A stretch of 64,000 nucleotides of DNA, from positions 1,798,001 to 1,862,000 of the forward strand of contig JAAROD010000080.1 in NCBI GenBank assembly GCA_012274445.1, in the 5' to 3' direction. Source of the DNA: Sclerotiophoma versabilis (taxonomy: Eukaryota; Ascomycota; Dothideomycetes; Pleosporales; Didymellaceae). This document shows positions 34,302 through 45,145 of the stretch, one piece after another. Within the stretch, counting starts at the first letter, position 1. Every line of letters starts with the position of its first letter. Under the pieces are notes generated by a model. The model searched no databases. It was not told the origin of the DNA and saw only the letters and a list, made by a program, of their open reading frames with translations. The translations under genes and the position numbers were made by a program.

Positions 34302-35493
34302 ATGGCCACACAGCACAGTCTACCTGGAACTCCCTCGCGTCGCGTTCTTGGCGACTTGACCCCCAGAGCTATGAACACGCCCTCCAAAACTAAGAACCTC
34401 GAGTCGTCTGAACTCACTCGAGCGCAAAGCCCATTGAAGCAATTGCTAGCCACCCCGCACACTCCACGAGCCTTGGCCGATAAGGAGAACGTCACAAGCG
34501 CTGACGCGTTTCCCCACGGGAGAAAGAGGAGCATCACCGAAGTAGACGACGCGGAAAAGGTTCCCATCGCGAAGATGGTCGCATTCGAGCGCGATACACC
34601 CCAACAAGACGCGGTAGCTCAACTCACCACCGCTGCAGTGCAGCGTCAGACAGTACAAGCCCCCATATGAAAGCGTCTACTGAATACTGACTCTCCAGTC
34701 CAACAACCCTGTGGGCCTCGCCGACCCCGGATCCCCTACCGAACGCGCAACACCCACACCTTCACCGCCGTCCCCCGAACCGCAGTCACAGCCCTTCCCA
34801 GACTCGCAAAAATCTTTCTCAGAGTTCCTAGACTACGGGCTCTGCGCTTCTCAGCAAAGTGAGCTGGGCGTCGCTGTCCCCGCGCCCAAATCTGCGCCCA
34901 AGCCCGCACCCAAGACACCCACAAGCGCACCAGCACCCAGGTCGCGCGCCCAACTCCTACGCACGCGTCTGACCTTTGCGAAATACAAAGTCCGCACGAA
35001 CCAAGTCTCGAAGCCCTCGCGCGAAGTGCTGTCCGACTACGAGCTCTCCTCATCGCCCGACGCGCTGCGTACATCCGGGTTCTCGAACAACATGTACACC
35101 ACCTCGGCAGAGAATCTCGCTCCTGCGGCACTATCGCAACGCGTGCCAAACATCACAATCTCCTCGCCCTCGCGCAACCCAGTCTTTGTGAAAGCGAATC
35201 TCGATCCGTTCCGCCCAATCGGCGCATTAGGGCAGCCGCCCGTGAGCTTCGCGCCACCACAACAAAGCAGTGCAGTAGAATCTAGAGTGGTGGAAGGGTA
35301 CGAGGTTGGGAGCTCGCCGCCGGTGCAAAGTGTGAGTCCTGCAGCACTTACGAGCCCGATACGCGGGGAGCAAACCAAGCACGAGAGACTACAACGGCTG
35401 AAGGAGCAGCAGTGGAGGGAGAACAGCAGTGCGCAGGGGAATGCGGGGAATGCGGCGAAGGGGTTGTTGGAGCTGATGAGTGGGAAACGGTAG
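34302..35493 (+). CDS. Whi5/Nrm1-like G1/S transcription repressor
   Basis: Two exons, 34302-34652 and 34699-35493, joined in phase 0 across a 46-base intron with donor GTACAAG and a TACTGAC branch site (381 residues). Most of the chain is disordered and rich in Ser-Pro/Thr-Pro sites (GTPSRRVLGDLTPR, NTPSK, SPLKQ, TPHTPR), as expected for a CDK target. The diagnostic piece is the GTB-type motif RAQLLRTRLTFAKYKVRTNQV near residues 200-220, which in Whi5 and Nrm1 binds the SBF/MBF transcription complex. The C-terminus is a short charged helix (KHERLQRLKEQQWRE). It should repress G1/S genes in the nucleus. Whether it is the Whi5 or the Nrm1 counterpart cannot be decided, since filamentous fungi often carry a single such gene. 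Confidence 0.8.
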
Positions 35494-35732
35494 AGAGCTA
35501 TAAAGGGGATGATCGGATAGTAATGCATCGTTATGACCTCTACAAACATAGGTTCACATGCACGTATGAGGGAAGCAGGCAATAATGTGTGTATGTGTGT
35601 AATGACTGATTGGTATATGGTATCCCTGCTTAGAAGCTTATCCGAATCACGGATTTCCGAGGCCTTGAACCGTCAGGTAGCCTTGGTGATTGAGTGGAAG
35701 GCGTTGTTGTATAGACAGATGAGTTTGAGAGT

Positions 35733-35867
35733 TTCTGGGATGTGTTAGAATGTTGACCTTTAATTTCCGCTCGTGATTGCGGTGAGCTCACATTTGCCGC
35801 AGTTGCAGGCACCCTGAGCGCAGCCGCAGTCGGCGCAAGTGCAACCAGCAGTTCCACAGCCAGGCAT
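35733..35867 (-). CDS. metallothionein, very short
   Basis: A start at 35867 begins MPGCGTAGCTCADCGCAQGA followed by CNCGK, with CXC and CXXC spacing and no aromatic residues. This is a class of copper-binding metallothionein like the 25-residue Neurospora protein, which also has seven cysteines. After Lys25 comes a donor GTGAGC (35791), and a 57-base intron with CTAAC and CCCAG ends at 35735. Splicing there makes the stop codon TAA across the junction, giving exactly 25 residues and seven cysteines. Without splicing the frame runs to 35760 and adds an eighth cysteine and nine non-cysteine residues (35 in total). Both are given; the spliced form fits the known size better. It should bind Cu(I) or Zn/Cd in the cytosol. 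A TATA box lies 96-101 bases upstream. Confidence 0.75.
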
Positions 35868-35962
35868 GTTGAAGAAGTGTTGTTTGGGGTTGGTAAAGGG
35901 TTAAAGGGGTCGAAAGGAGTTGTAGTGAGTGTTTAGAAAGCCGTGGAGGGGTAGTGCGGGGC

Positions 35963-35968
35963 TTTATA
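35963..35968 (-). promoter_or_regulatory. TATA box of the metallothionein gene
   Basis: TATAAA on the minus strand (context GATATAAAGCCCCGC), about 100 bases before the start codon. This is a plausible distance for a strongly induced small gene. Confidence 0.5.
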
Positions 35969-36395
35969 TCATGGGCTTGAGTCAGTCCCACATGGAGCAC
36001 GAGCAAACAGCGTAGATCACCGGTTCGTCACCGCTTCGGCACGTAACACGCCGATGGCCGCTGTTGCCTGTGTGGCGGCGCAAGGTTGCTAAGTTTACGG
36101 CTACTGAGACAGCGGAAAACGAATGGGCTGTCGTTTGGCGTTGTTCTGAAGCCGTGGGTGTATGGGCTAGTGAGCAAGTTTCGTGGGACCGTATGCAGGG
36201 TTACGGGAGCCAAACCGGATTAGAGCATGAGTGCATAGTCAGCAGCGTCCGTGTAGGTCATAGGGTGGCAGACGTAGTGAGGTGTGATCTTGCAGTTTGA
36301 TCTTCCTGTGGATGTCGTCGAAGGCTGAGATCGAAGGTCTTGATACAGCGCGGCGTGACGTGAGCCATGGAGCTGGTGCACCTCAACTTCCCAAC
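35969..36395. other. intergenic, metallothionein promoter side
   Basis: Holds the upstream region of the metallothionein and the 3' end of the TBC gene. I searched by eye for copper-response type elements and found none that I can name. Confidence 0.35.
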
Positions 36396-38840
36396 CTAGA
36401 TCACCCCTCTTCTGCCGACATCTTCTAGGTCGATGACTTCTTCTTCGATCTCGACGTCTGAAGCATGCTTGCCTTTGGTTTTCGCTGCGCCCTTCCCATT
36501 GACACTCCCTCTCTTGCCCTTGATATCCTTTGTACTGCAGTCTTCTTCGTCTTCGTCACCAAATAGAAACCCTTTCCCTTTCATGCGCCGCTTTTCATCT
36601 GAAGCAAAGGTTGAGTGCGCAGTCCCGGATGCAAAGTTCGACGACGCGGACTCCTCGCCTAGCATCCACGAAAAGTTAGAGGACGTGAGTTGCGGGCGTG
36701 AACGCGGAGCCAGGCGTAGGGCGGCTGGAGGTTTGGCTGTAGAGGTTTTTGGAGGTGGAGATGAAGCCTGTGAGCTAAGTGGTGACGACTCCAGCGATAC
36801 CTCTGTGGCGCTGGGTGCAGACGTAGGAACAGTGGGACTATCAGTCGGCGGTGCAATTAATGTAGGTTCAGATTGTACAGGCGATGGAGGGGCTAGACTC
36901 GCGGCTGCACTCGCGGTTGCTGCTTGATCAGTAGATTCATCGACCGGCAGCGGGATCGACGAGTCCTCGAGATAGACTTGAACGAACTGCACCTTCGCGA
37001 TGGCAAGGCTGAGCGCTTCCATCGCAGCCTTGTTGCCGTGTTCTTCGTCCTTGGTCTTTTGACTTTCAGTCTGCTCTCTATGGTGCTCCCATAGCTCAGC
37101 TACAGCATTCTCCAGCATCTTGCCTAGATTCTTGTTTCTTCTTTCTAGTTCTGCAATCTTTTTTAGTGCATTAACAGAGTTTGTCCGGTCGAGACCAGGG
37201 CGTTGAATGGCCGCGGTCGAACTCAGCAAGCTAGGGGCTCGGAACTCTCTTCCTCCAGATCTTGGCGTGGTTTGTCCTGAAGCTGCGCCGTTCTGGTAAG
37301 CTTCTACGTTCTTTCGCACCTCACCAACAGCGTCTCGAAGTGCTTTTCCAACCCCCCACTGTGATCCCCGTTCTAGAACATTCTTGGCAGCGCCTTGCAG
37401 CACTGCCTCCAATCCAGCTCCTTGTGGACCTAGGAAGCTCTTTGGAGAGCCCACTCTTTGTCTAGTGCGACCTGAAGCAAAAGATGGGGCAGGTGAAGGC
37501 GCATGAATACTTTCAGTTGGTTCAGCTTCAATTGATGGTGCTTGCTTGCCATAACGTGTTATGATCTCGGCGCCACCTTGGGGTGTTAGGTGATCGCGCA
37601 GATATAATGCGTCCTTGATGAAGGTGTAAGCAGGCGCACTTGGCTCCGGATATCGTAGCAGTAACGCAAAGGCCTCGTTAGTCTCTGCTGCGATGAGCTC
37701 CCAGCGGATTCGGAGCAGCATCGCTATTGAGATCATGTCGACTAGCTCCAGTGATGAGTCGATGGCAAATAGAGCGTCCCACATGTCGAAGACGGAATCG
37801 AGGTTGAATTCGCGGCCAAAGAGAAGACGGATCCATCGTCTGAGACTTGTTAGGTTGACCACTATTGGCGCGCAGACAGCTTACAGTAGGAAGATCTGTG
37901 GAACAATATCCAGCTTCGTCAGATGAGCATGTAGTTCAGGATCGGCCTTGGGTAGATATGTGTCAAAGATTCTTGAGCTTCGAGCCAGCATCGGAGATTC
38001 TTTGGAACTTGACTGGGGGTCTGTAGGCGCGAAAAACGACTTTGCAGTTTGCATGACAAGGGCGAAGAGGGTATGTGTGTCGTGTTCGACGAAGCTAGAG
38101 TCGAGCATGTCTGCTAGAGTGGATTCGACAGAGCTCTTCGCGCTCACATCCACGGCGTCTCTTTCAACAGCCCAGAGCAACGGTGCTAGCACCTCGTGCA
38201 TACCCTGTCTGTAGCCGATGTTCGGGTGCATCTTACACCACACAAACAGTATATCCAACATCATGTTCTGCGTTGCAGGCTGGCGAAAGTAGACATTGTC
38301 CGGCATGCATCGCTCGATGTCTTGGAATATTTCGGCACGTAGGGCTTCGTCTGCTCGGAGGGCTGACCATGGGGACTTTCAAGGCTTAGTATAGGTCAAC
38401 ACTCATTGTACTCAGGTAGATGGGGCCGAGTTGGGTATTGAAGTACCTCGTCATTGTCGCTCAACGGGTCTACCGATGATTCGAGCTCATCGGGATGTTC
38501 GATGGCGCGCAGGTAGTGTGTGCGCAGCGAGTCGTAAGTCCTGCGCGAATCGGCGAGGTGATTTGGCCATGACGAACGGTCGAGTGTCTTGAAGAGGAGG
38601 AAGATCTGCCATGCCGGTGAGCTTAGAGCCGGCACTATTGGAGAAGCGTTCACACCTTCCAGCAGACTGACCGAAGGCCTGTGGTCATCAGCGGCTCATT
38701 ATGCGAAGAGACATGGATCTTGAGATCGGTGAGGGAATGGAAGTCGTCGAGCTGACGCCAGTGCTTTCTGTCGCGTGTTAGGGGAACATGCAGGTACAGA
38801 GGCTACAGAGTACGCACTCAGCCTCGGCGACAGGTCTCAT
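36396..38840 (-). CDS. TBC-domain Rab GTPase-activating protein (TBC1D5-like)
   Basis: Five exons on the minus strand: 38840-38818, 38767-38656, 38605-38447, 38375-37885 and 37839-36396 (742 residues; introns 45-71 bases). The TBC domain covers about residues 30-330. GLRSVCWKIFLLFK opens it, the arginine-finger motif IxxDxxR is IFQDIER, and the glutamine finger is in YRQGMHEVL. RWIRLLFGREF closes the core. Both catalytic fingers are present, so it should speed GTP hydrolysis on a Rab of endosomes or vacuoles. The rest is a low-complexity tail with a short coiled coil (ALKKIAELERRNKNLGKMLENAV) and an acidic end. The long insert between YRQGMHEVL and the second core half is typical for the TBC1D5 branch. 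Confidence 0.92.
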
Positions 38841-39506
38841 GGCGGATGGCGCTCTCAAAGAGGAATTTGTGTGTTGAGTGGCAGCAAGTACCCTGATGGT
38901 AGCTTCGTCATGTTGCTCTACGCCGCTATACCGCGGTGTGGGGCACATCACCCATCACGTGCAATTCCTAGAGATACATGGATGTGCCTGGGTGCTCGTC
39001 TATTCTGGACCTGACAGCAGCCATCAAAAGCTACTATGTGGATCATGTTGCTATTGACAATACTTTAGGCTGAACGTAGCCTGCATCCGGCGGGGTTGTT
39101 CATGGGTTGGCTTCATTAAGCTGCATTAACTGCCGTGACACCCTGACCGATATGTGCACACTCTCTATCCGTTTCTTGGGTGTTTGTTTACCAAGTGCAA
39201 ATAGCTGCTCGGAGGCACTCAAAGCAAACCAAAGCTTGAGCTGCCGCTTACCGACTTTTGTATTTGGACGGTACGTCTGCACGAATACTATAGGCAGTTT
39301 CTCCACGATGCTTCTGGCCCTGTGTCGAATGTTGAGACCTGCCTTTCCAGCGATAGACTCATATGCGCATAAATTCGCACACAACGTCCATGCAGGCTGG
39401 GAGCATAACAACAAGTGGCTAAGCGTGTCTTATGCAGCATGGCAGGCTCCCGAAATTCGTCAAGATCTTGGCTCCGAGCAAAGAATGCAGTCTTGGGGCT
39501 TCAAGA
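38841..39506. other. intergenic between MED31 3' end and TBC start
   Basis: No gene recognised in about 670 bases; it should include the TBC promoter. Confidence 0.4.
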
Positions 39507-39982
39507 TCAGTCTTGCTGGCCTGGCACCGCATTCCTCTGGCCCTCAACGACAAGTTTTTGCATTAGGCCAGGGTTAAGAATCTCGCGGCGAAAGCGGTCC
39601 TGTTGCAGCAATTCTAGCGCCCGGAGCGTCGGCCCAGGGTGACTGCAGACACATGCTCAGTCAGCAGGTCCTTCGATGATCGGAAGTCGTCAATGTGGAA
39701 CTCACTGTAGGAACTTGGCGTATTTGGGCTCCTTGAAGTACTGCAGATAGCCGAGGTAGGCCACGAACTCGGGCTTCTCGTACATCTTCTGCGTTGCCAG
39801 AAAATTAAGATAGACAGGATTCGCAAGACACTGCACAAACTAAGGGCGTGTTAATCGAAACAGACCAGGGGCACATGACGTCGCTGAGATAGGGGACGAA
39901 CCTCGAGTTCAAGCTCGAAGCGTGTGTAACCACCAGTTCGCGGTACGTCAGCGGCCTGTTGAGCAGGGTTCGGTGTCGCCAT
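39507..39982 (-). CDS. MED31: Mediator subunit 31 (SOH1)
   Basis: Three exons on the minus strand: 39982-39902, 39839-39706 and 39642-39507, giving 116 residues. Introns are 62 and 63 bases, the second with a CTGAC branch site. The core RFELELEFVQCLANPVYLNFL, the FVAYLGYLQYFKEPKYAKFL helix, and the ALELLQQDRFRREIL end are the near-invariant parts of MED31. This is the most conserved subunit of the Mediator middle module, contacting RNA polymerase II in the nucleus. The second splice makes His-His before PGPTL, where animals have Lys-Tyr-Pro. Size and order are as usual for fungi. Confidence 0.95.
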
Positions 39983-40211
39983 GGTGAAGTCTGGGTTGAG
40001 ACAGTGACAGCTGTTCAGGCACACTGCGTGCGGTCAGGGCACAGGCACGTTCAGATCGGCGCTGAGGCTCTTGGACAATTGAATTCAGGGTCCCGAGGTG
40101 TTCCCCGCAGTTGTGAGTGGCCGGCAGCTAGCCTTATGGAGCGTCTGAGCGATTCAGCGGTCAGCGTTGCGCGGTAGCGGTGATTGCTGATGGGGCGGTG
40201 ATGCGCAGGTA

Positions 40212-40247
40212 AAATTGGACAAATTGGAGAAATTGGAGAAATTAGAG
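40212..40247. repeat. nine-base tandem repeat, four units
   Basis: AAATTGGAC is followed by two AAATTGGAG units and one AAATTAGAG, four adjacent copies about 230 bases upstream of the MED31 start. Confidence 0.9.
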
Positions 40248-40645
40248 AAGCCAGAGTCGGTGAGTGCGTGTAGGCGCTTGGTGAATGGATGTGTTGGTCT
40301 CAATGCAGCGCTTGAGGAATTCAGTGAAGGTGCCAGGAACAAGCAACAGCGAGATTCAGTGCCCTGCAGCTTGGGCCGCGCCTCCTGAACCCCACAGGCG
40401 GCAGCGCAGGGCCGGCATAGTCATTTGTCGCCGCGACTCTATTTTCACGGGACTGGCATCGAGCTGGGCCTCTAGCCGTCTGGCAGCAGCTCTCTCGTGA
40501 CCATCCCGCGAATCAGCGGCGCTCTTTGCGGTCCAGCTCGCCGCAAAGAGGCCCAAGAAGGCCTGGTAAACGGCAGCCACGCTCGCCAGGGACCGGCTAC
40601 CTAAGCATGACCTCCTGCCCCGTCGCCGCTTGTCTCGATCACCCG

Positions 40646-40672
40646 TTTCCCATTTCCCATTTCCCATTTCCC
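40646..40672. repeat. TTTCCCA tandem repeat
   Basis: Three perfect TTTCCCA units plus a partial fourth (TTTCCC), in the presumed Pal1 promoter. Confidence 0.9.
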
Positions 40673-41117
40673 TCCCTTTCTTAAGCCCTGAGCGCCCTGC
40701 CCACTATTCCTCGGCGACCTTCTGCTCTCCCACGTTGCTGTCATTCCCTCCTGACAGCCCAGCCTTGCTTGCATATACTAAGCGCGGCATACACTAACAG
40801 CAGCCCTCAAACGCGGCCATTAAAGACGCCCCGCTTGCCATCCTTCCGCGGCGAACAAAACGCGTCCATTTCCCGGGCGAAACACACCAACATCAGTGTC
40901 GCCAATCTTACGCTGCCCCCTTCTGCATTTGTTGGCTTTGCGCTGCTGCGATACCATTGCACCTGCACTGTACCGACGAGTCGTACCATTCCGCAGGAAC
41001 AGGATTCGCGATTGTTTGCGCGTCACCGGCCAGCCGTCACCTGCAGACGCCCGGCCTCCCGTGTTTGATTGGGCATCATCGCAACTATTGCAGGGTTCCT
41101 GAACAAACGGCAGCAAC

Positions 41118-42848
41118 ATGCTCGCAGAGCCGTCAATGCCAGGTAAGGCCCCGTCGCCGCCCGTTTCACCTGTTTCGCTGCATTGTGTGACAAAATCGGG
41201 GGGCTTGCTGATCGCAGTCCTGGTTGCTAACCTTATCTACTGCAGAGCGACGTCCGTCCCCCGGCCTCTCTCTCAACCTATCCTCCAACAACCCCTTCCG
41301 CAACAGAGCGACTTCCCCTGGCTTTTCCTCGCCTGCAAACCAGTCTGACCGCTCGAGCTCCGCCAGCAGGCCCATGTCGCGCAATCCTTTTCTGTCCACC
41401 TTCGAAGCCGAGTTCAACAAGGAGGCCCGGAAGACCGACCTCATCGACATGTCGGCCAGCATGAGGGCGTCTCCTAAGAAGGACACCTTCAACAACGGCT
41501 CCGCCGCTGAAGAGCTCTTTGTACGTCCCTCCCTCTCGTACTTGCCGTCGGTGAACATGTCCGCTACCCGTGTTCGCACGTCGCACATGTCACGCTGCTG
41601 CTCAGAAGTGTCTTGGGCCGGGTTTTGTCTTTTCTGAGTTCATTTGCTAACTATCCGTGCCTCTCACAGAAGAACCTCACAATTGAAGATGAGGACAGGC
41701 GGCGCGCACCACCGAGGCCAATGCCCAACCGCAGCGGCACCGATCCCCGCGGAGGCCACCGCCCATCGCGCTCAGACGAGGAAGAGAGGGACAGGCAGCG
41801 AGGAGCTCCGCGCGGCCCACCTCGACCCCGAGGTCCCCCAGAGCCACGCCGTCATATGCAGAGCAGCCCGGACCGCCGAGAGCGTCGTCCACGCAGGAAT
41901 TCTGACTCCTCTATTATCGATAAGGCAGCCCAGGAGAAGGAAGATCGCCGGCGCCGTGAGCGTCGTCGGGAGAGGGAAGAACGGGATCGGGATGGCAAGT
42001 CGAGCAGTACAAAGAAAGTGCGCAAGCCTCAGGGTCTCGACTTGATTGACAAGCTCGACGTCACTGGTATCTACGGACCCAGCATGATCCACCACGATGG
42101 ACCTTACGATGCAGTTCAGCCACACCGCAACCGCAAGAAAGATCAACGTGCTCCAATGCACGCTTTCCCTGCAGGATCTGCCAACAACTCACTCGGTGGC
42201 TCAGGTCCTTTGAACACAAAGATTGATCTCGACAGGATTCACGGCAGAGGCGCAGAGGGCTTCACAGATTTCGGTGGCACCGACACCGAGTGGAAGAAGG
42301 CACCTGCACCTGCGGGCGAGTTTAGCGCTAAGGGCCGCGAAGACATTGTCCACGGACAACAGACACACGGTTTGGGCACATCCACCTTCCTCGAAGGTGC
42401 ACCCGCATCACGCACCGCGGTCGAACAGGATTTCGAGCAGAAGAGAGCGGCCGAGATTAATGGTCTTGGCCGCAAGAAGTCCATCGCTCAACGCTTCCGT
42501 GGAATCTCGCAGCCAAGACGTCAATACGGTGACGGACCTCGAATCCAATCTCCCGAGGCTCGATACGGCGGTCAGACCAGCCCGCAGGGTCCTTACAGTG
42601 CTGGACCCTTGGCACAGAGCAAGGCGACAGAGCTGAACCCGTTTTTCGATGAGTACAACAAGGCTTATGACAACAAGGGCGCAGCAATGCAGGCCAAAGA
42701 TTCCAGCTACAAGGAAGATTCCCCTCCCCGTGCCCCCCTGCAGCGCGCAATCACCACAGACAGCACAGGCTCATTGGGCGAGTCGAAGCCTATCGGGTTT
42801 CTTGGACGCATGAAGAGCATCAAGGGTGGCCGCAGACGGCAAGCTTGA
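41118..42848 (+). CDS. Pal1 cell morphology protein
   Basis: Three exons: 41118-41142, 41246-41520 and 41670-42848 (492 residues). The Pal1 domain is clear. NPFLSTFEAEFNKEARKTDL lies in exon 2, and the hallmark LDLIDKLDVTGIYGPSMIHH with GPYDAVQPHRNRKKDQRAPMHAFP lies in exon 3. In yeasts Pal1 works at growing tips and at early endocytic sites, together with Hip1R/Ede1-type proteins. The middle is an Arg/Asp/Glu-rich segment (about residues 120-215). The C-terminus has NPFFDEYNKAYDN, an NPF motif for EH-domain binding, besides the two NPF motifs near the start (SNNPFRN, SRNPFLS). These fit an endocytic adaptor role. Confidence 0.93.
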
Positions 42849-43691
42849 GAAGGATATCAATGACGTGAAGGGATTCAATACCGCGTCTTTGACATCAGGC
42901 AGCTACCACTCTCTAGACGCTGCCTAGATATTCTTCTACCTTTCATTGTCACACATCTTCACGGAACGCATCTTTTCTCATATGTGCATCAGGCGTACAG
43001 GACGTTGAAATTGGGACAAGGGTCTGGATACTACTCCCGTGTACATTGGTCATTTCCTCTGGGCGATAACAGGCATCCCAAAAAAGGGGTTTAGTTTTCT
43101 TCTTGCGCTTTCTAGAGCGGACTTTAATGCGTGAATGAGCGGAAGGCAAGCTCAGTTCATAAGTGATACTACGGCGTAGGATTTTGTAGCTCAATCAAGA
43201 TATTGCAACAACACCTACCTATGCAAGCACCTTCGACCCCGGACCCATTGCCGACTATCGCTTCTGCAGACTAATCTCGGAATCCCCAACTATCCAGCGA
43301 GTCTCTTCTCACGCATTAACAGTCGCTGCCCGCTACAGCCAGTATTCTTTCGGTTTACCTCATTCGCTCGGCCGTCAGCCCGGCGTTTTGTGCCTGATAC
43401 CTTGCATCTCATCACAACCCCAATATTCTCCCTTGTAGCCAAGAATACCACTCTCCTAGGCGACGATCATTCAATAGCTCCCTTTCGGTTGAGATCCGAG
43501 TCATAAGCCACAATCCTGCAAAGTCTGCTCCGGTGCCGCCTTCCCGCTCTGTCGCCATTTCCTGATTTGGATATGCGCTAGTGAAAGCGTCAGCCCTAAG
43601 GAATCATCCGAGATACGGTAGCTGAACGCCACACCGGGGTACCAATCTATTAGCATCACATTACAAAGGTTTAGGAAAGGGGGAGCAAGAG
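42849..43691. other. intergenic, about 840 bases
   Basis: Pal1 3' end and promoter of the RAD51-like gene. No coding content or RNA gene recognised. Confidence 0.4.
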
Positions 43692-45107
43692 ATGGCTGCG
43701 GTTCAGAACCTACCTTGTTACCTAAGCCGGGCATCAGCAAGACCTGCAGAACCACTTCTCGCCTCCTCACTCGTCGACTCGTCTTCACTCGATGCCATCT
43801 TGGACAAATTGAGTTTCCCTAGTATCACCGATGCACTATCCATCAGTAGAGATTTTCTTCAGACAGGCGTCAAGAGCCTCGACGGTGCACTTGGCACTAC
43901 CCTCCGGAGCGGCAGAATAACAGCTTTCAGCAGCGAAACAAACAGTCAACGAGATGGCCTGGCAAAGATGCTACTGGTCGACGTCCTCGTTAGTAATCCT
44001 GATTATCTAGTGGCAGTCATCGATACGACGGGAAACTTCGATGTTATTGAGTTGTATACGCAGATTCTAAATCGGTTGGAGAAAGAGCCGGAAAAAGTGG
44101 TCCAGATGGGAGGAGCAACCGGCGATGAGATTGAGAAGCAGACCATCGAAGATGTGGCGGCGAAGGTACTCGATAGAGTGAGTATCATGCGCGTCTTCGA
44201 TTTTGTGGGCGTGAGGGAAGCGGTGGGCGAGTTGAGGGATGGACTCGAGGGACGGGCGACGAAGTCAAAGAACGTGGAGAAAGTCACCAAACCAGTAGAG
44301 ACAGTTGGAGAGGGGGGTCGGCCACCGCCACAAAAGAGGACAGAAATCGCAGACAGCGAGGACGAAGACGAAGATGAAGACATAGAAGCGTCAGACGAAG
44401 AAATGCTATTCGACACGGAAGCACCACCGACAGACGCTGACGCAGCTTCAGCACCGGAAACCGCGGTATCTCTGGCCGCGCAGCCAGACCAACACGATGC
44501 ATTAGAACATGAGTGCCAGGCAAGCGTCAAACTCATCCTCATTGACAACCTCGCCCACGTCCTTACACCCCTCCTCAAGATAAATGCCGTCTCTGCCAAC
44601 ACGCTCGCAACAACCTTCCTCACCACCCTAAGCAATCTCTCACGCAAGCACTTCCTCCACACCATCCTGCTAAATCCCTGCACCGCGCCACGCGCCTCGT
44701 CACCAACGCGCCAAGCCCCATCTCACGCAACCCAGCAACAGCTAAACGCACCCGCCCTACAGCAGAGCTACATCCCTCAGCCTCCACCCCCACCATCTAT
44801 CTTCTCTTCAAACGCAGATGTGCCGGCGCTGCTGGGCTTGCTGAGCCGGTACGCAGACACTCATGTTTTAATGACGACAATGCCGCGAAGGAAGTTGGAT
44901 GCGAGAGTGTATTACGCGGAGAGTGGAGGGAGGGAGAGGGGAAAGAGGAGGGGCGTTGAGATGGTGGGCGTGCTGGAGGTTATTGCGGATCGATGGGGAG
45001 GGAGAGTGGGGGCCTGGTGCGCATTTAAGGAGAAGGGGGGACGGGAAGGGCATTCAAGGAGTGTAGGAAGAGCGGTGGAGAGTGCGTGGGATATTGGAGG
45101 AAATTGA
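43692..45107 (+). CDS. RAD51/RecA-like protein without a Walker A motif
   Basis: Single exon, 471 residues. The N-terminal part (FLQTGVKSLDGALGTTLRSGRITAFSSE) follows the RAD51-paralogue layout: a TGxxxLDxxLGGG-like start, then the beta strand that normally leads into GKT. Here the phosphate loop reads SSETNSQRDGLAK and lacks the GKT/S. The Walker B region is intact (SVKLILIDNLAHVL). An acidic insert (DSEDEDEDEDIEASDEE, near 219-235) and a Pro/Gln linker interrupt the fold. It resembles the Rad51D/XRCC2/Rlp1 side of the family, acting in recombinational repair in the nucleus. Which paralogue it is cannot be told. The 3' end is 38 bases from the convergent TAD1 gene. Confidence 0.75.
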   Translation: MAAVQNLPCYLSRASARPAEPLLASSLVDSSSLDAILDKLSFPSITDALSISRDFLQTGVKSLDGALGTTLRSGRITAFSSETNSQRDGLAKMLLVDVLVSNPDYLVAVIDTTGNFDVIELYTQILNRLEKEPEKVVQMGGATGDEIEKQTIEDVAAKVLDRVSIMRVFDFVGVREAVGELRDGLEGRATKSKNVEKVTKPVETVGEGGRPPPQKRTEIADSEDEDEDEDIEASDEEMLFDTEAPPTDADAASAPETAVSLAAQPDQHDALEHECQASVKLILIDNLAHVLTPLLKINAVSANTLATTFLTTLSNLSRKHFLHTILLNPCTAPRASSPTRQAPSHATQQQLNAPALQQSYIPQPPPPPSIFSSNADVPALLGLLSRYADTHVLMTTMPRRKLDARVYYAESGGRERGKRRGVEMVGVLEVIADRWGGRVGAWCAFKEKGGREGHSRSVGRAVESAWDIGGN

Positions 45108-45145
45108 CCTGTATGCTATTACGACTGAAATGCAGTGGTACAGGT

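Larger units (their letters stand above)
39983..41117. other. divergent promoter region MED31 / Pal1, with short tandem repeats
   Basis: About 1.1 kb with no gene. Holds a nine-base tandem repeat (40212-40247) and three to four TTTCCCA units (40646-40672). The right part is C-rich, as in fungal leaders. Confidence 0.5.

Noticed and set aside
34736..35582. Minus-strand frames opposite the Whi5-like gene
   Set aside because: Shadows of a Pro/Ser-rich exon.
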